Assembly: GCA_965651365.1 (NCBI GenBank)
Contig: CBFGSA010000059.1
Location: forward strand, 1 to 17,328
DNA from: DASSBG01 sp965651365
GTDB taxonomy: Bacteria; Pseudomonadota; Gammaproteobacteria; Xanthomonadales; Rhodanobacteraceae
Length of the DNA stretch: 17,328 bases
Direction: 5' to 3'
Shown: piece after piece, positions 1 to 7,953 of the stretch
How the letters are laid out: each line of letters opens with the position of its first letter
Position numbering within the stretch: position 1 is the first letter of the stretch
Translations under genes and position numbers: made by a program
The notes under the pieces: generated by a model
What the model was told of the DNA's origin: nothing
Databases searched by the model: none
What the model saw: the letters and a program-made list of their open reading frames with translations, nothing else

Positions 1-84
1 CTGCTCACCGCTCGTGGCGGACTGCTCACGGCAAGCGCCGCCTTCGGCTAACATGCCGTGTTTGACCTCAAGCGGAAGCAGATC

Positions 85-1140
<1,056 letters not shown>

Positions 1141-1144
1141 TGCC

Positions 1145-1165
1145 GGGATTGGGGATTCGGGATTC
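1145..1165. repeat. three tandem GGGATT(G/C) heptamers
   Basis: Three consecutive 7-base units (gggattg, gggattc, gggattc) begin five bases after the rmlB stop codon. Short GGGATTC-type runs like this are common between genes in Xanthomonadales genomes (background knowledge). No function is evident. Confidence 0.6.
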
Positions 1166-1190
1166 GCCGCCCGCCGATTATCTGCAGGAG

Positions 1191-1212
1191 CGCACATCGG
1201 ATACCATGTGCG
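1191..1212. promoter_or_regulatory. small inverted repeat before rmlA
   Basis: CGCACAT (1191-1197) and ATGTGCG (1206-1212) form a perfect 7-bp inverted repeat with an 8-base loop, ending 12 bases before the rmlA ribosome binding site. It could be an RNA hairpin in the rmlB-rmlA message or an operator. There is no direct evidence for either. Confidence 0.3.
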
Positions 1213-1236
1213 GTTGCTTCCTCTGGAAAGAACACC

Positions 1237-2124
1237 GTGACAACCAGCAAGGGCATCATTCTGGCCGGCGGCTCCGGCACGCGGCTGTATCCGATCACGC
1301 GCGCGGTCAGCAAGCAGTTGCTGCCGGTGTACGACAAGCCGATGATCTACTACCCGCTGGCGGTGCTGATGCTGGCCGGGATCCGCGACATCCTGGTCAT
1401 CAACACCCCGCACGAGCAGGCCCTGTTCCAGCGCCTGCTGGACGATGGCTCACAGTGGGGCCTCAACATCCGCTATGCGGTGCAGCCCTCACCCGACGGT
1501 CTGGCGCAGGCGTTCCTGATCGGCCGCGATTTCGTCAACAATCAACCCTCCTCGCTGGTGCTGGGTGACAACATCTTCTACGGGGTGGGCCTGACCGAAC
1601 GACTCAAGCGCGCCGCGGCGCGCGAGCACGGCGCCACCGTATTCGGCTACCGCGTGCACGATCCGGAGCGCTACGGCGTGGCCGAATTCGACGATGATGG
1701 GCGTGTGATCGGCCTGGAGGAAAAACCCAAGCAGCCGAAATCGAATTACGCCGTCACCGGCCTGTACTTCTACGACCAGCGCGTGTGTGACTTTGCCGCC
1801 GACCTGAAGCCTTCGGCGCGCGGCGAGCTGGAAATCACCGATCTCAATCGCTGTTACCTCGACGACAGCTCGCTGATGCTGGAACAGCTCGGGCGCGGCC
1901 ACGCCTGGCTCGACACCGGCACCCATGACAGTTTGATCGAGGCGGCCAATTTCATCGAAACCATCGAAAAACGCCAGGGCCTCAAGGTCTGCTGCCCCGA
2001 AGAGATCGCGTACCTGCAGGGCTGGATCGACGCCGAGCAACTGCTGCGACTGGCCAGGCCCCTGGGCAAGAACGGCTATGGCCGTTACCTGCGCGAGGTG
2101 GCAAAACACGGAGTGGCCCGATGA
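1237..2124 (+). CDS. rmlA: glucose-1-phosphate thymidylyltransferase RmlA
   Basis: RmlA joins glucose-1-phosphate and dTTP to make dTDP-glucose, the first and usually feedback-inhibited step of dTDP-rhamnose synthesis. The 295-residue protein is of family length. Near the N-terminus it has the nucleotidyltransferase signature GGSGTRLYPIT, followed by the sugar-phosphate segment LPVYDKPMIYYPL. It also has VLGDNIFYG, the EEKPK loop, and WLDTGTHDSLIEA near residue 225, all typical of the long-form RmlA/RfbA. Translation starts at GTG 1237, with GGAAAG at 1225-1230 correctly placed upstream. Its stop overlaps the rmlC start in an ATGA, so the two are translationally coupled. Identification is firm. 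Confidence 0.97.
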   Translation: MTTSKGIILAGGSGTRLYPITRAVSKQLLPVYDKPMIYYPLAVLMLAGIRDILVINTPHEQALFQRLLDDGSQWGLNIRYAVQPSPDGLAQAFLIGRDFVNNQPSSLVLGDNIFYGVGLTERLKRAAAREHGATVFGYRVHDPERYGVAEFDDDGRVIGLEEKPKQPKSNYAVTGLYFYDQRVCDFAADLKPSARGELEITDLNRCYLDDSSLMLEQLGRGHAWLDTGTHDSLIEAANFIETIEKRQGLKVCCPEEIAYLQGWIDAEQLLRLARPLGKNGYGRYLREVAKHGVAR

Positions 2125-2675
2125 GGCGCATCGACACCGACCTCGCCGGCGTGTGCGTGATCGAGCCGAAGGTGTTCGGCGACGAGCGCGGCTTCTTTTT
2201 CGAGAGCTTCAACCAGGCCCGCTTCGAGGAACTGGGCCTGGGCCGGCTGGATTTCGTGCAGTCCAACGTGTCGCGCTCGACCCGCGGCGTGCTGCGCGGC
2301 CTGCACTACCAGTGGCCCAATCCGCAGGGCAAGCTGGTCAGCGTGCTGGAAGGCGAAGTCTACGATGTCGCCGTCGACATCCGGCACGGCTCGGAAACCT
2401 TCGGTCGCTGGGCCGCGGCCATTCTCAGTGCCGACAACAAGCGCCTGTTCTGGGTACCCGAAGGCTTCGCCCACGGCTTCGCCGTGCTGTCCGACAATGC
2501 CACCTTCTGCTACCAATGCACCGCTCTGTACGATCCGGCCACCGATGCCGGCATCCGCTGGAACGACGGTGACATCGCGATCGACTGGCCGATCAGCCAG
2601 CCGGTCCTGTCCGACAAGGATGCCAGGGCACCCTTTCTGGCCGACATCGCGCCGCAGCGGCTTCCCAAACCGTAG
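2121..2675 (+). CDS. rmlC: dTDP-4-dehydrorhamnose 3,5-epimerase RmlC
   Basis: RmlC epimerises C3 and C5 of dTDP-4-dehydro-6-deoxyglucose, the third step of dTDP-L-rhamnose synthesis. The 184-residue product is a typical single-domain cupin. VLRGLHYQ carries the catalytic His62, VYDVAVDIRHGS follows at about 81-91, and WVPEGFAHGF lies at 111-120. The CTALYDP segment holds Tyr137, and the conserved IRWND follows it. The ATG overlaps the last bases of rmlA (ATGA), indicating translational coupling. The TAG stop lies inside the sequence GTAGGAGCG, a form also seen at the head of the inverted repeat at 11240-11316. No rmlD (the final reductase) follows; a repeat-rich gap and a convergent peptidase gene come next. 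Confidence 0.96.
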   Translation: MRRIDTDLAGVCVIEPKVFGDERGFFFESFNQARFEELGLGRLDFVQSNVSRSTRGVLRGLHYQWPNPQGKLVSVLEGEVYDVAVDIRHGSETFGRWAAAILSADNKRLFWVPEGFAHGFAVLSDNATFCYQCTALYDPATDAGIRWNDGDIAIDWPISQPVLSDKDARAPFLADIAPQRLPKP

Positions 2676-2717
2676 GAGCGTTCCATGGGCCAAAGTCGCT
2701 CAGTAAGCGCCTTAGCT

Positions 2718-2762
2718 CGTCATCCTGGACACCGCGCAGCGGTCACCCGGGCTCCCGCCAAT
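2718..2762. repeat. degenerate copy of the CGTCATCCTGG repeat
   Basis: This stretch begins CGTCATCCTGG and ends with ACCCGGGCTCCCG, the same borders as the better-preserved unit just downstream at 2763-2806. The middle differs and contains its own small palindrome ACCGC-GCA-GCGGT (2730-2742). It looks like a decayed or divergent third unit of the same repeat family. Confidence 0.45.
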
Positions 2763-2893
2763 CCGTCATCCTGGGGCCGGCCAATGGCCGGAACCCGGGA
2801 TCCATTTTGATCTTCGTTCCGCCATTCCAATATCCGGCGAAAAAACACAATGGATCCCGGGTTCCGGCCTGGCGGCCGGCCCCGGGATGACGG
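2763..2893. repeat. ~45-bp inverted repeat (REP-like) between convergent genes
   Basis: The left arm at 2763-2806 (from CCGTCATCCTGG through AACCCGGGATCCATT) is matched in reverse complement by 2849-2893 (AATGGATCCCGGGTTCCGG through GGGATGACGG). There are only a few mismatches and one indel, and a ~42-base loop lies between the arms. It lies between rmlC (plus) and the M16 gene (minus), so a folded transcript could end messages from both sides. Similar GGATCCCGGGTTCCGG units are scattered through many proteobacterial genomes (background knowledge). There is no coding sign in 2676-2950. Confidence 0.8.
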
Positions 2894-2950
2894 AAGTTTC
2901 CAGAGTGTTCGATTGCCCGGTTCAGCACGCCGCATCCCGGGCCACCTGGT

Positions 2951-4423
2951 TCAGTCTGCCCCCAGATCGGACCGCGACAGATCGAGCTTGTCGGCCTTCA
3001 TGAACCGGGCCCCGGGCCAGGCCTTTTTCATCTGCTTGCCGAATACCTTGCCGTCACCGACCACCACCACCTTCAGATTCTTCGCACCCAGATGCTTGCG
3101 CGCGAAAGCGCGCACCTGATCGGCGTCGACCGCCTCGATGCGCTGGATGTGCTGGTTGATTTCGTCCAGTGGCACGCCGTACACGGCGCGCTCGCCAATC
3201 TGGCGGGCCAGGCCGCTGGTGGTGTCCAGACTCCGGGCGAAACTGCCGATCATGGTGGCCTTGCGAGCTTTCAATTCATCGGCCGACGGGGGGGCGTCGG
3301 CCAGCGAGGCAAACTGCTGGCGCATCAGCTTCACCACCTCGACGGCCGAGGGGTTCTTGGTCTGCGCGCTGGCCACCAGCCAGCCGCCGTCGCGCAGGGC
3401 ATCCAGCGAGCTGTGGGCACCGTAACTCAGGCCGCGCTTGATGCGGATCTCCTCGTTCAGGCGGGCCGAGTAGGAACCGCCCAGCACCGCATTGCTCACC
3501 AGGCCCGCATAGTAGTCATCGGCCTTGCGGTCGATTGCCGCATGCGCGGCCACCACGCCGGCCTGTCCCGCACCGGCCTGGTCGATCACGGTCAGTGCCG
3601 CCGCCTTGCTGGCGACGTTCCTGCCTTCGACTTCGGGCAGTGGCGCAGCAGGCTTGTCCCAGGTGCCGAACGCCGTACCGGCGAGTTTCCAGGCTGTCTC
3701 GGGCTCGATGTCGCCGGCCAGTACCAGCACCGCGTTGTCGGGCCGGTACCAGCGCTGGTGCAGAGCCTTGAGATCGGCATCGGAAATGGCTTTCAGCGAC
3801 GCTGCCGTGCCGGCATCGGAATGGCCGTACATGCCGCCCCCGAATACCGCGCGCCGCGCCACCATCGATGCCAGTCGACCGGGGTTTTTCATGGCCAGGC
3901 GCAGACTGTCCTCGGCCCGCTTGCGTACGCGCGCGAGTTCAGCCGGCGCAAACCTCGGGTGCATGGCCACATCGGCCACCAAATCCAGTGCATCACCGAG
4001 CTTGGGTGTGGTGACGGTAATGCCGATATCGCTCTCGTCCCAACCGGCACTGGCACGGATCGAGCCGCCCAGTGCCGCGGCCTGGTTGGCGATCTCGGTG
4101 GCGCTGCGGGTCGCGGTGCCATGGGTCAGCATCTCGGCCGTGAGACTGGCCGCGGCCGGAAGCTTCGGCGGATCGACCTCGCTGCCGGACAGGATCACCA
4201 GATTGGCGCTGACCAGCGGCAGGTCGTCCCGCCGAACCGCGATCACGCGCAAGCCGTTGTCGAGGGTGTGCTCGGCCGGTGTCGGCACCTGGATGCTTGG
4301 TGCCGGGCCGGGCTTGGGCGGCGCAGTGGGAAAATCGGTTGCGCTCTGTGCGCTGGCCGAAACCGTACCGGCCAGCAGCAACGCCGGAACCAGACGAACC
4401 GCTGTTGTCAGGGACATGTTCAT
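2951..4423 (-). CDS. M16 peptidase-like protein without zinc site (partner subunit)
   Basis: This exported M16 (insulinase/pitrilysin) family protein has 490 residues. The N-terminus is a signal peptide ending near ASA-QS (about residue 26), so the mature protein should be periplasmic. The LDNGLRVIAVRRDDLPLV entry segment is typical of M16. Where the family has the zinc motif HxxEH, this protein reads SLTAE (about 93-97), so it cannot bind catalytic zinc in the usual way. It does keep the second-half segment with Arg327 and Tyr334 (EEIRIKRGLSYG), the Arg/Tyr pair used for substrate contact in M16B enzymes. The start codon overlaps the stop of the upstream M16 gene (ATGA), indicating coupled 1:1 expression. 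I infer that it is the non-catalytic half of a heterodimeric peptidase. A start at the second Met (4417) is also possible. Confidence 0.92.
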   Translation of the reverse strand: MNMSLTTAVRLVPALLLAGTVSASAQSATDFPTAPPKPGPAPSIQVPTPAEHTLDNGLRVIAVRRDDLPLVSANLVILSGSEVDPPKLPAAASLTAEMLTHGTATRSATEIANQAAALGGSIRASAGWDESDIGITVTTPKLGDALDLVADVAMHPRFAPAELARVRKRAEDSLRLAMKNPGRLASMVARRAVFGGGMYGHSDAGTAASLKAISDADLKALHQRWYRPDNAVLVLAGDIEPETAWKLAGTAFGTWDKPAAPLPEVEGRNVASKAAALTVIDQAGAGQAGVVAAHAAIDRKADDYYAGLVSNAVLGGSYSARLNEEIRIKRGLSYGAHSSLDALRDGGWLVASAQTKNPSAVEVVKLMRQQFASLADAPPSADELKARKATMIGSFARSLDTTSGLARQIGERAVYGVPLDEINQHIQRIEAVDADQVRAFARKHLGAKNLKVVVVGDGKVFGKQMKKAWPGARFMKADKLDLSRSDLGAD

Positions 4424-5784
4424 TCGCCGGCCTCCTGGGTCGACTTGCCCGGTTTTTTCTGTTCGGGCAGATAGTTGATGGTGACGCTGTGGGCGCCGGT
4501 GACATATTTTTTCAGCACGCGCTGCACATCGTCGGCGGTGACTTGCTGCAGCGCTTCGAGATCGGTATTGGCACGTGCCGGATCACCCTCGTACAGTGCC
4601 GCCTGGCCCAGCGCGAAGGCCTTGCCGATCGGCGTCTGGCGCTGCTTGAGCTGGTCGGTCAGCATCTGCGTCTTGATCTTGGCCAGTTCGGTCGCGTCGA
4701 TCGGCTGCGTGGCCAGCTTCTCAATGCCGGCCAGGATCGCCTTGCGTGCCTCGGCCGGCGTATGGCCGCTGGCCAGGATCGCGTAGGCCGTGAACAGGCC
4801 GGGTCCGACGCGTGAATCGGCAAACACGCCGACACTCTGGGCGAACTGCCGGTCATACACCAGCGACTGGTACAGGCGCGAGGACTTGCCACCCGCCAGA
4901 AGCTGGGCCGCGACCTCCAGTGGAATGCTGTCGGCATTGCTGGCCGGCGGGATCAGCCAGGTCATGGCCAGCGCCGGCAGCGGCGCATTGGCCGAAGTGA
5001 GATCGATCGTACGATCCCTGCTGCGCACTGGCTCTTTCACGGTGACCTGCGGAATGGCCGAATCTGGATGCGCTATCCAGCCGAAATAGTCGTTGACCCA
5101 CGTGTTCATCTGCTTCGGATCGAAATCGCCGACCACGATCAGGGTGGCGTTGTCGGGCCGGTAGAAGGTCTTGTGGAAGGCGCGCACATCGGCCAGCGAG
5201 GCCGCTTCCAGTTCCGGGATGCTGCCGATGGTCGGGCGCTTGTAGGGATGCACGCGGAACGAATACTTGTCGATCGCGTTGAACAGCTTGCCGTAGGGCG
5301 GCGCCTGCACCCGCTGGCGATACTCCTCCTCGACCACGGCGCGCTCGGAGGTGAAGTTCTTTTCGTCCACGGTGAGATTGGACATGCGCTCGGCTTCGGC
5401 CCAGAGCAGGGTCTTCAGATGATTGGAAGGCACCACCTCGAAATAGTTGGTGACGTCATTGCCGGTGGACGCGTTGTTCATGCCGCCGACGGCCTCGGTC
5501 AGCTTGTCCATCTCCTCGGCCGGCATGTGCTTGGTGGACTTGAACATCAGGTGCTCGAACAGGTGCGCAAAGCCCGAACGGCCCTGCGGATCGTCCTTCG
5601 AGCCGACGTGATACCAGACCTGCACCGTGACCGTGGGACTGGAATGATCGACCAGGCTCAGCACTTGCAGTCCGTTGTCGAGGGTGCGCTGCTGGAACTT
5701 CAGCGGCGGCACTTGCAATGTTTCCGCCATGGCCGGCAGCGCCACGGCCACCAAGCCCAACATCAGAATCAATCGCACGCGCAT
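4420..5784 (-). CDS. exported zinc peptidase, M16 family (catalytic subunit)
   Basis: This M16 family zinc metallopeptidase has 454 residues from the chosen start. The signal peptide MRVRLILMLGLVAVALPAMA (1-20, cleavage after AMA) directs it to the periplasm. The inverted zinc motif HLFEH is at 74-78 (His74, catalytic Glu77, His78), and the third ligand is expected in the VVEEEY segment (about 151-155). The matching C-terminal region (SSRLYQSLVYDRQFAQSV) lacks the Arg/Tyr pair, which the following gene product supplies. Known M16B heterodimers, such as the Sphingomonas SPH2681/SPH2682 pair, divide the site in this way. I chose ATG 5784 because the signal peptide begins there and a GGGA lies seven bases upstream. 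The reading frame is open to 5841, but those extra residues look unlike protein. Confidence 0.93.
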   Translation of the reverse strand: MRVRLILMLGLVAVALPAMAETLQVPPLKFQQRTLDNGLQVLSLVDHSSPTVTVQVWYHVGSKDDPQGRSGFAHLFEHLMFKSTKHMPAEEMDKLTEAVGGMNNASTGNDVTNYFEVVPSNHLKTLLWAEAERMSNLTVDEKNFTSERAVVEEEYRQRVQAPPYGKLFNAIDKYSFRVHPYKRPTIGSIPELEAASLADVRAFHKTFYRPDNATLIVVGDFDPKQMNTWVNDYFGWIAHPDSAIPQVTVKEPVRSRDRTIDLTSANAPLPALAMTWLIPPASNADSIPLEVAAQLLAGGKSSRLYQSLVYDRQFAQSVGVFADSRVGPGLFTAYAILASGHTPAEARKAILAGIEKLATQPIDATELAKIKTQMLTDQLKQRQTPIGKAFALGQAALYEGDPARANTDLEALQQVTADDVQRVLKKYVTGAHSVTINYLPEQKKPGKSTQEAGE

Positions 5785-5885
5785 CAGGGTGTCCCGAGGT
5801 GGAAAAGACCGAAGATACGCCCTGTCAGGAATCGCCAGCAAGTGACATTTGGCACAGCGGCGAGCGCGTGGATGGCACCCACGGC

Positions 5886-5970
5886 GTAGGTTGGGGTAAG
5901 CGCAGCGAACCCCAACGTTTCTTCACGACCTGTCAGCGTTGGGGTTCGCCTTTGGCTCACCCCAACCTAC
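5886..5970. repeat. inverted repeat GTAGGTTGGGGT...CCCCAACCTAC
   Basis: The left arm at 5886-5917 runs from GTAGGTTGGGGT to GCGAACCCCAACG. The right arm at 5937-5970 is its near-perfect reverse complement (CGTTGGGGTTCGC to CACCCCAACCTAC). Nineteen bases separate the arms. It lies between two minus-strand genes, downstream of the amidohydrolase stop and upstream of the M16 pair. The GTAGGTTGGGGT unit is a known style of dispersed repeat in proteobacteria. It may act as a transcript-end hairpin for the amidohydrolase gene (inference). Confidence 0.8.
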
Positions 5971-5997
5971 GAAATGCGCGTTGAATGACGGTTGTTT

Positions 5998-7806
5998 CTA
6001 CCCGGGATGGTTGAACTGGGGCATGGGCGGGAATTGCTGGCCCTTGCGCCATTTGTCCGCATCGGGTCGGGTGTAGACGATCTTGCCGCCGACGATGGTG
6101 TAGAGCACGCGGCTGCGCAGGATCTGGTCGGCTGGCAAGGTGAGCAGGTCGCCGGAAAAGACCACGATGTCGGCCAGCTTGCCCGGCGTCAGCGAGCCCA
6201 GCTTGTCCTCCTGGAACATGGCGTAGGCATTGTTCCAGGTGTAATCGCGCAACGCTTCGCGCGGCGTCTTGACCTGATCCGGGAAGAAAGACTTGTGACC
6301 GTGGTCGTAGGCGCGGGTGAGCGCGCAGTAGTAGCCGGCAATCGGGTTGGTGTCCTCGACCGGCGTGTCGGTGCCATCGAGCACGATGGCGCCGCTGTCG
6401 ATCAGCTTGCGCCACACGTAGGCGCCTTCCCGGGCCCGCTTCTCGCCGATGCGCTTGACCACCATGGGCGCATCGGAACAGGCATGGATCGATTGCATCG
6501 AGGCAATCACGCCAAGCTGGGCAAGGCGCGGGATATCGGCCAGGTTGAGGTGCTGGGCATGCTCGATGCGCCAGCGCAGGCGGTGTGCGGCCGGATCCCT
6601 GGCAAAGATCTTTTCGTACATGTCCAGCAACTCGCGGTTGGCACGGTCGCCAATGGCGTGGAAGGCCACCTGGAAGCCGTCACGGGCAGCAATCTTTGCC
6701 ATCCGGGTCAAGGTCTCGATCGAATGCACCGGCTTGCCCGAGATCGCATGCTCGTCGCTGTAGGGCTTGAGAAACCAGGCGCTGCGCGTGCCCAGTGCAC
6801 CGTCGGCCACGGTCTCGCCAATGCTGCGCACGGTGAAGTGGTCGTTGGCATAGCCGATGATGCGGTAGTCGGCCAGGCGCTTGTCCATGCTGGCCACGGA
6901 CTCGCCATTGACGTTCAGGTACAGCCGCAGCGGCAGGCCCTTGTCGGCCTCGGACTTGAGCCAGTCGATGGTCTCGAAGTCAGCGCCCATGTCGACGAAA
7001 CTGGTGATGCCCTTGCTGACTTCGTTGTGCATCGCCAGTTGCAGCGCCTTCTCGCGTCGCGCCTTGAGTTCGTCCGGCCCCAGTGTGTCCAGATACTTCC
7101 GGTAGGCCGCGAACACCGGATTGGCCGCGGTGTCGCGCAGCATGCCGATGGCGTGGCCTTTGGCGTCGCGCACGATGGTGCCGCCGGCCAGGTCGGGCGT
7201 GTCGTCGGTGATGCCGGCCAGCTTCAGTGCCGCCGCGTTGGCGTAGATGCCGTGGCCACTGGCATGGTTGAGCAGGACCGGGTTGCGCTTTGACACGGCA
7301 TCCAAACCGTCCGGCAGCGGCAGGCCCTGGACATTGGGCTCGGGCACCTTGTTCCACTTGGCCTGGTGCCATCCCTGGCCGATGATCCACTGGCCCGGTT
7401 TGGCCCGGGCCACGGCCTGCTTGACCCGCTCGACGATTTCTTCCCAGTTCTTCGCCGTGCCGACATCGAGCTGCATCAGCGACATGCCGGTATCCATCAG
7501 GTGGCCGTGGCCCTCGATGAAACCGGGAGTCACGAAGGCGCCATGCAGATCCATGACCTGGGTGTCCGGGCCGACGTAGGCTTCAATGCCGGTGTCGCTG
7601 GCCAGGGCCTGGATCCGGCCATCGCGCACCGCCAGCGCCTGTGCCATGGGCTGCAGTGGATCCAGCGTGGCGATATTGGCGTTCTTCAACACCAGATCGG
7701 CCGGCGGCTGCGCCGGCGGGAAGCCATCGACCGACATGTCGGTGGCCTGCACCGGCGTGGCCAAAAACAATGCTGCTGCGGCAACCATCAAGGCAAATCG
7801 TTTCAT
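5998..7806 (-). CDS. exported YtcJ-like metal-dependent amidohydrolase
   Basis: This is a 602-residue member of the amidohydrolase superfamily, YtcJ-like/Amidohydrolase_3 group. The N-terminus (MKRFALMVAAAALFLATPVQA, about 1-21) is a signal peptide, so the enzyme is probably periplasmic. The small beta-sandwich segment begins at ADLVLKNANIATLD (36-49). Metal-ligand motifs follow in family order: GHGHL with His100 and His102, AFHAIGD with His383, RIEHAQH with His416, and GTDTPV with Asp480. Relatives hydrolyse amide or related C-N bonds, but the substrate cannot be read from the sequence. I chose ATG 7806 because of the signal peptide and the upstream GGGGAG; the frame continues open to 8046. 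It is divergent from the carboxypeptidase gene across 147 bp that should hold both promoters, though I recognise no clear -35/-10 pair there. Confidence 0.93.
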   Translation of the reverse strand: MKRFALMVAAAALFLATPVQATDMSVDGFPPAQPPADLVLKNANIATLDPLQPMAQALAVRDGRIQALASDTGIEAYVGPDTQVMDLHGAFVTPGFIEGHGHLMDTGMSLMQLDVGTAKNWEEIVERVKQAVARAKPGQWIIGQGWHQAKWNKVPEPNVQGLPLPDGLDAVSKRNPVLLNHASGHGIYANAAALKLAGITDDTPDLAGGTIVRDAKGHAIGMLRDTAANPVFAAYRKYLDTLGPDELKARREKALQLAMHNEVSKGITSFVDMGADFETIDWLKSEADKGLPLRLYLNVNGESVASMDKRLADYRIIGYANDHFTVRSIGETVADGALGTRSAWFLKPYSDEHAISGKPVHSIETLTRMAKIAARDGFQVAFHAIGDRANRELLDMYEKIFARDPAAHRLRWRIEHAQHLNLADIPRLAQLGVIASMQSIHACSDAPMVVKRIGEKRAREGAYVWRKLIDSGAIVLDGTDTPVEDTNPIAGYYCALTRAYDHGHKSFFPDQVKTPREALRDYTWNNAYAMFQEDKLGSLTPGKLADIVVFSGDLLTLPADQILRSRVLYTIVGGKIVYTRPDADKWRKGQQFPPMPQFNHPG

Positions 7807-7953
7807 CGCATTGGACTCCCCACGGAATTCGAACAGCCATTGAAGTCGGTTTCGGTCCCCTCTGCAAGCCTGACCTGCCAGCGTGACTTGTGGCGCATGC
7901 CGGCGCCGGGCACGGAGCGTAGGATGTCTGTCTGCACATCGGGAGGGAATCTC

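Noticed and set aside
1..57. Direct repeat CTGCTCAC at 1-8 and 22-29 near the left edge
   Set aside because: Only eight bases are repeated, in a sequence cut by the window edge. This is too little to call an element.
3092..4474. 460-codon plus-strand frame opposite the M16 partner gene
   Set aside because: The minus strand carries an M16 protein with a signal peptide and conserved segments, and the plus-strand product has no recognisable features.
5992..7293. 433-codon plus-strand frame opposite the amidohydrolase
   Set aside because: It is antisense to a protein with all its metal-ligand motifs, and composition explains the open frame.
7366..7953. 196-residue N-terminal extension of the carboxypeptidase
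   Set aside because: It runs through the divergent amidohydrolase gene. The signal peptide and GGAGG at ATG 7954 mark the true start.
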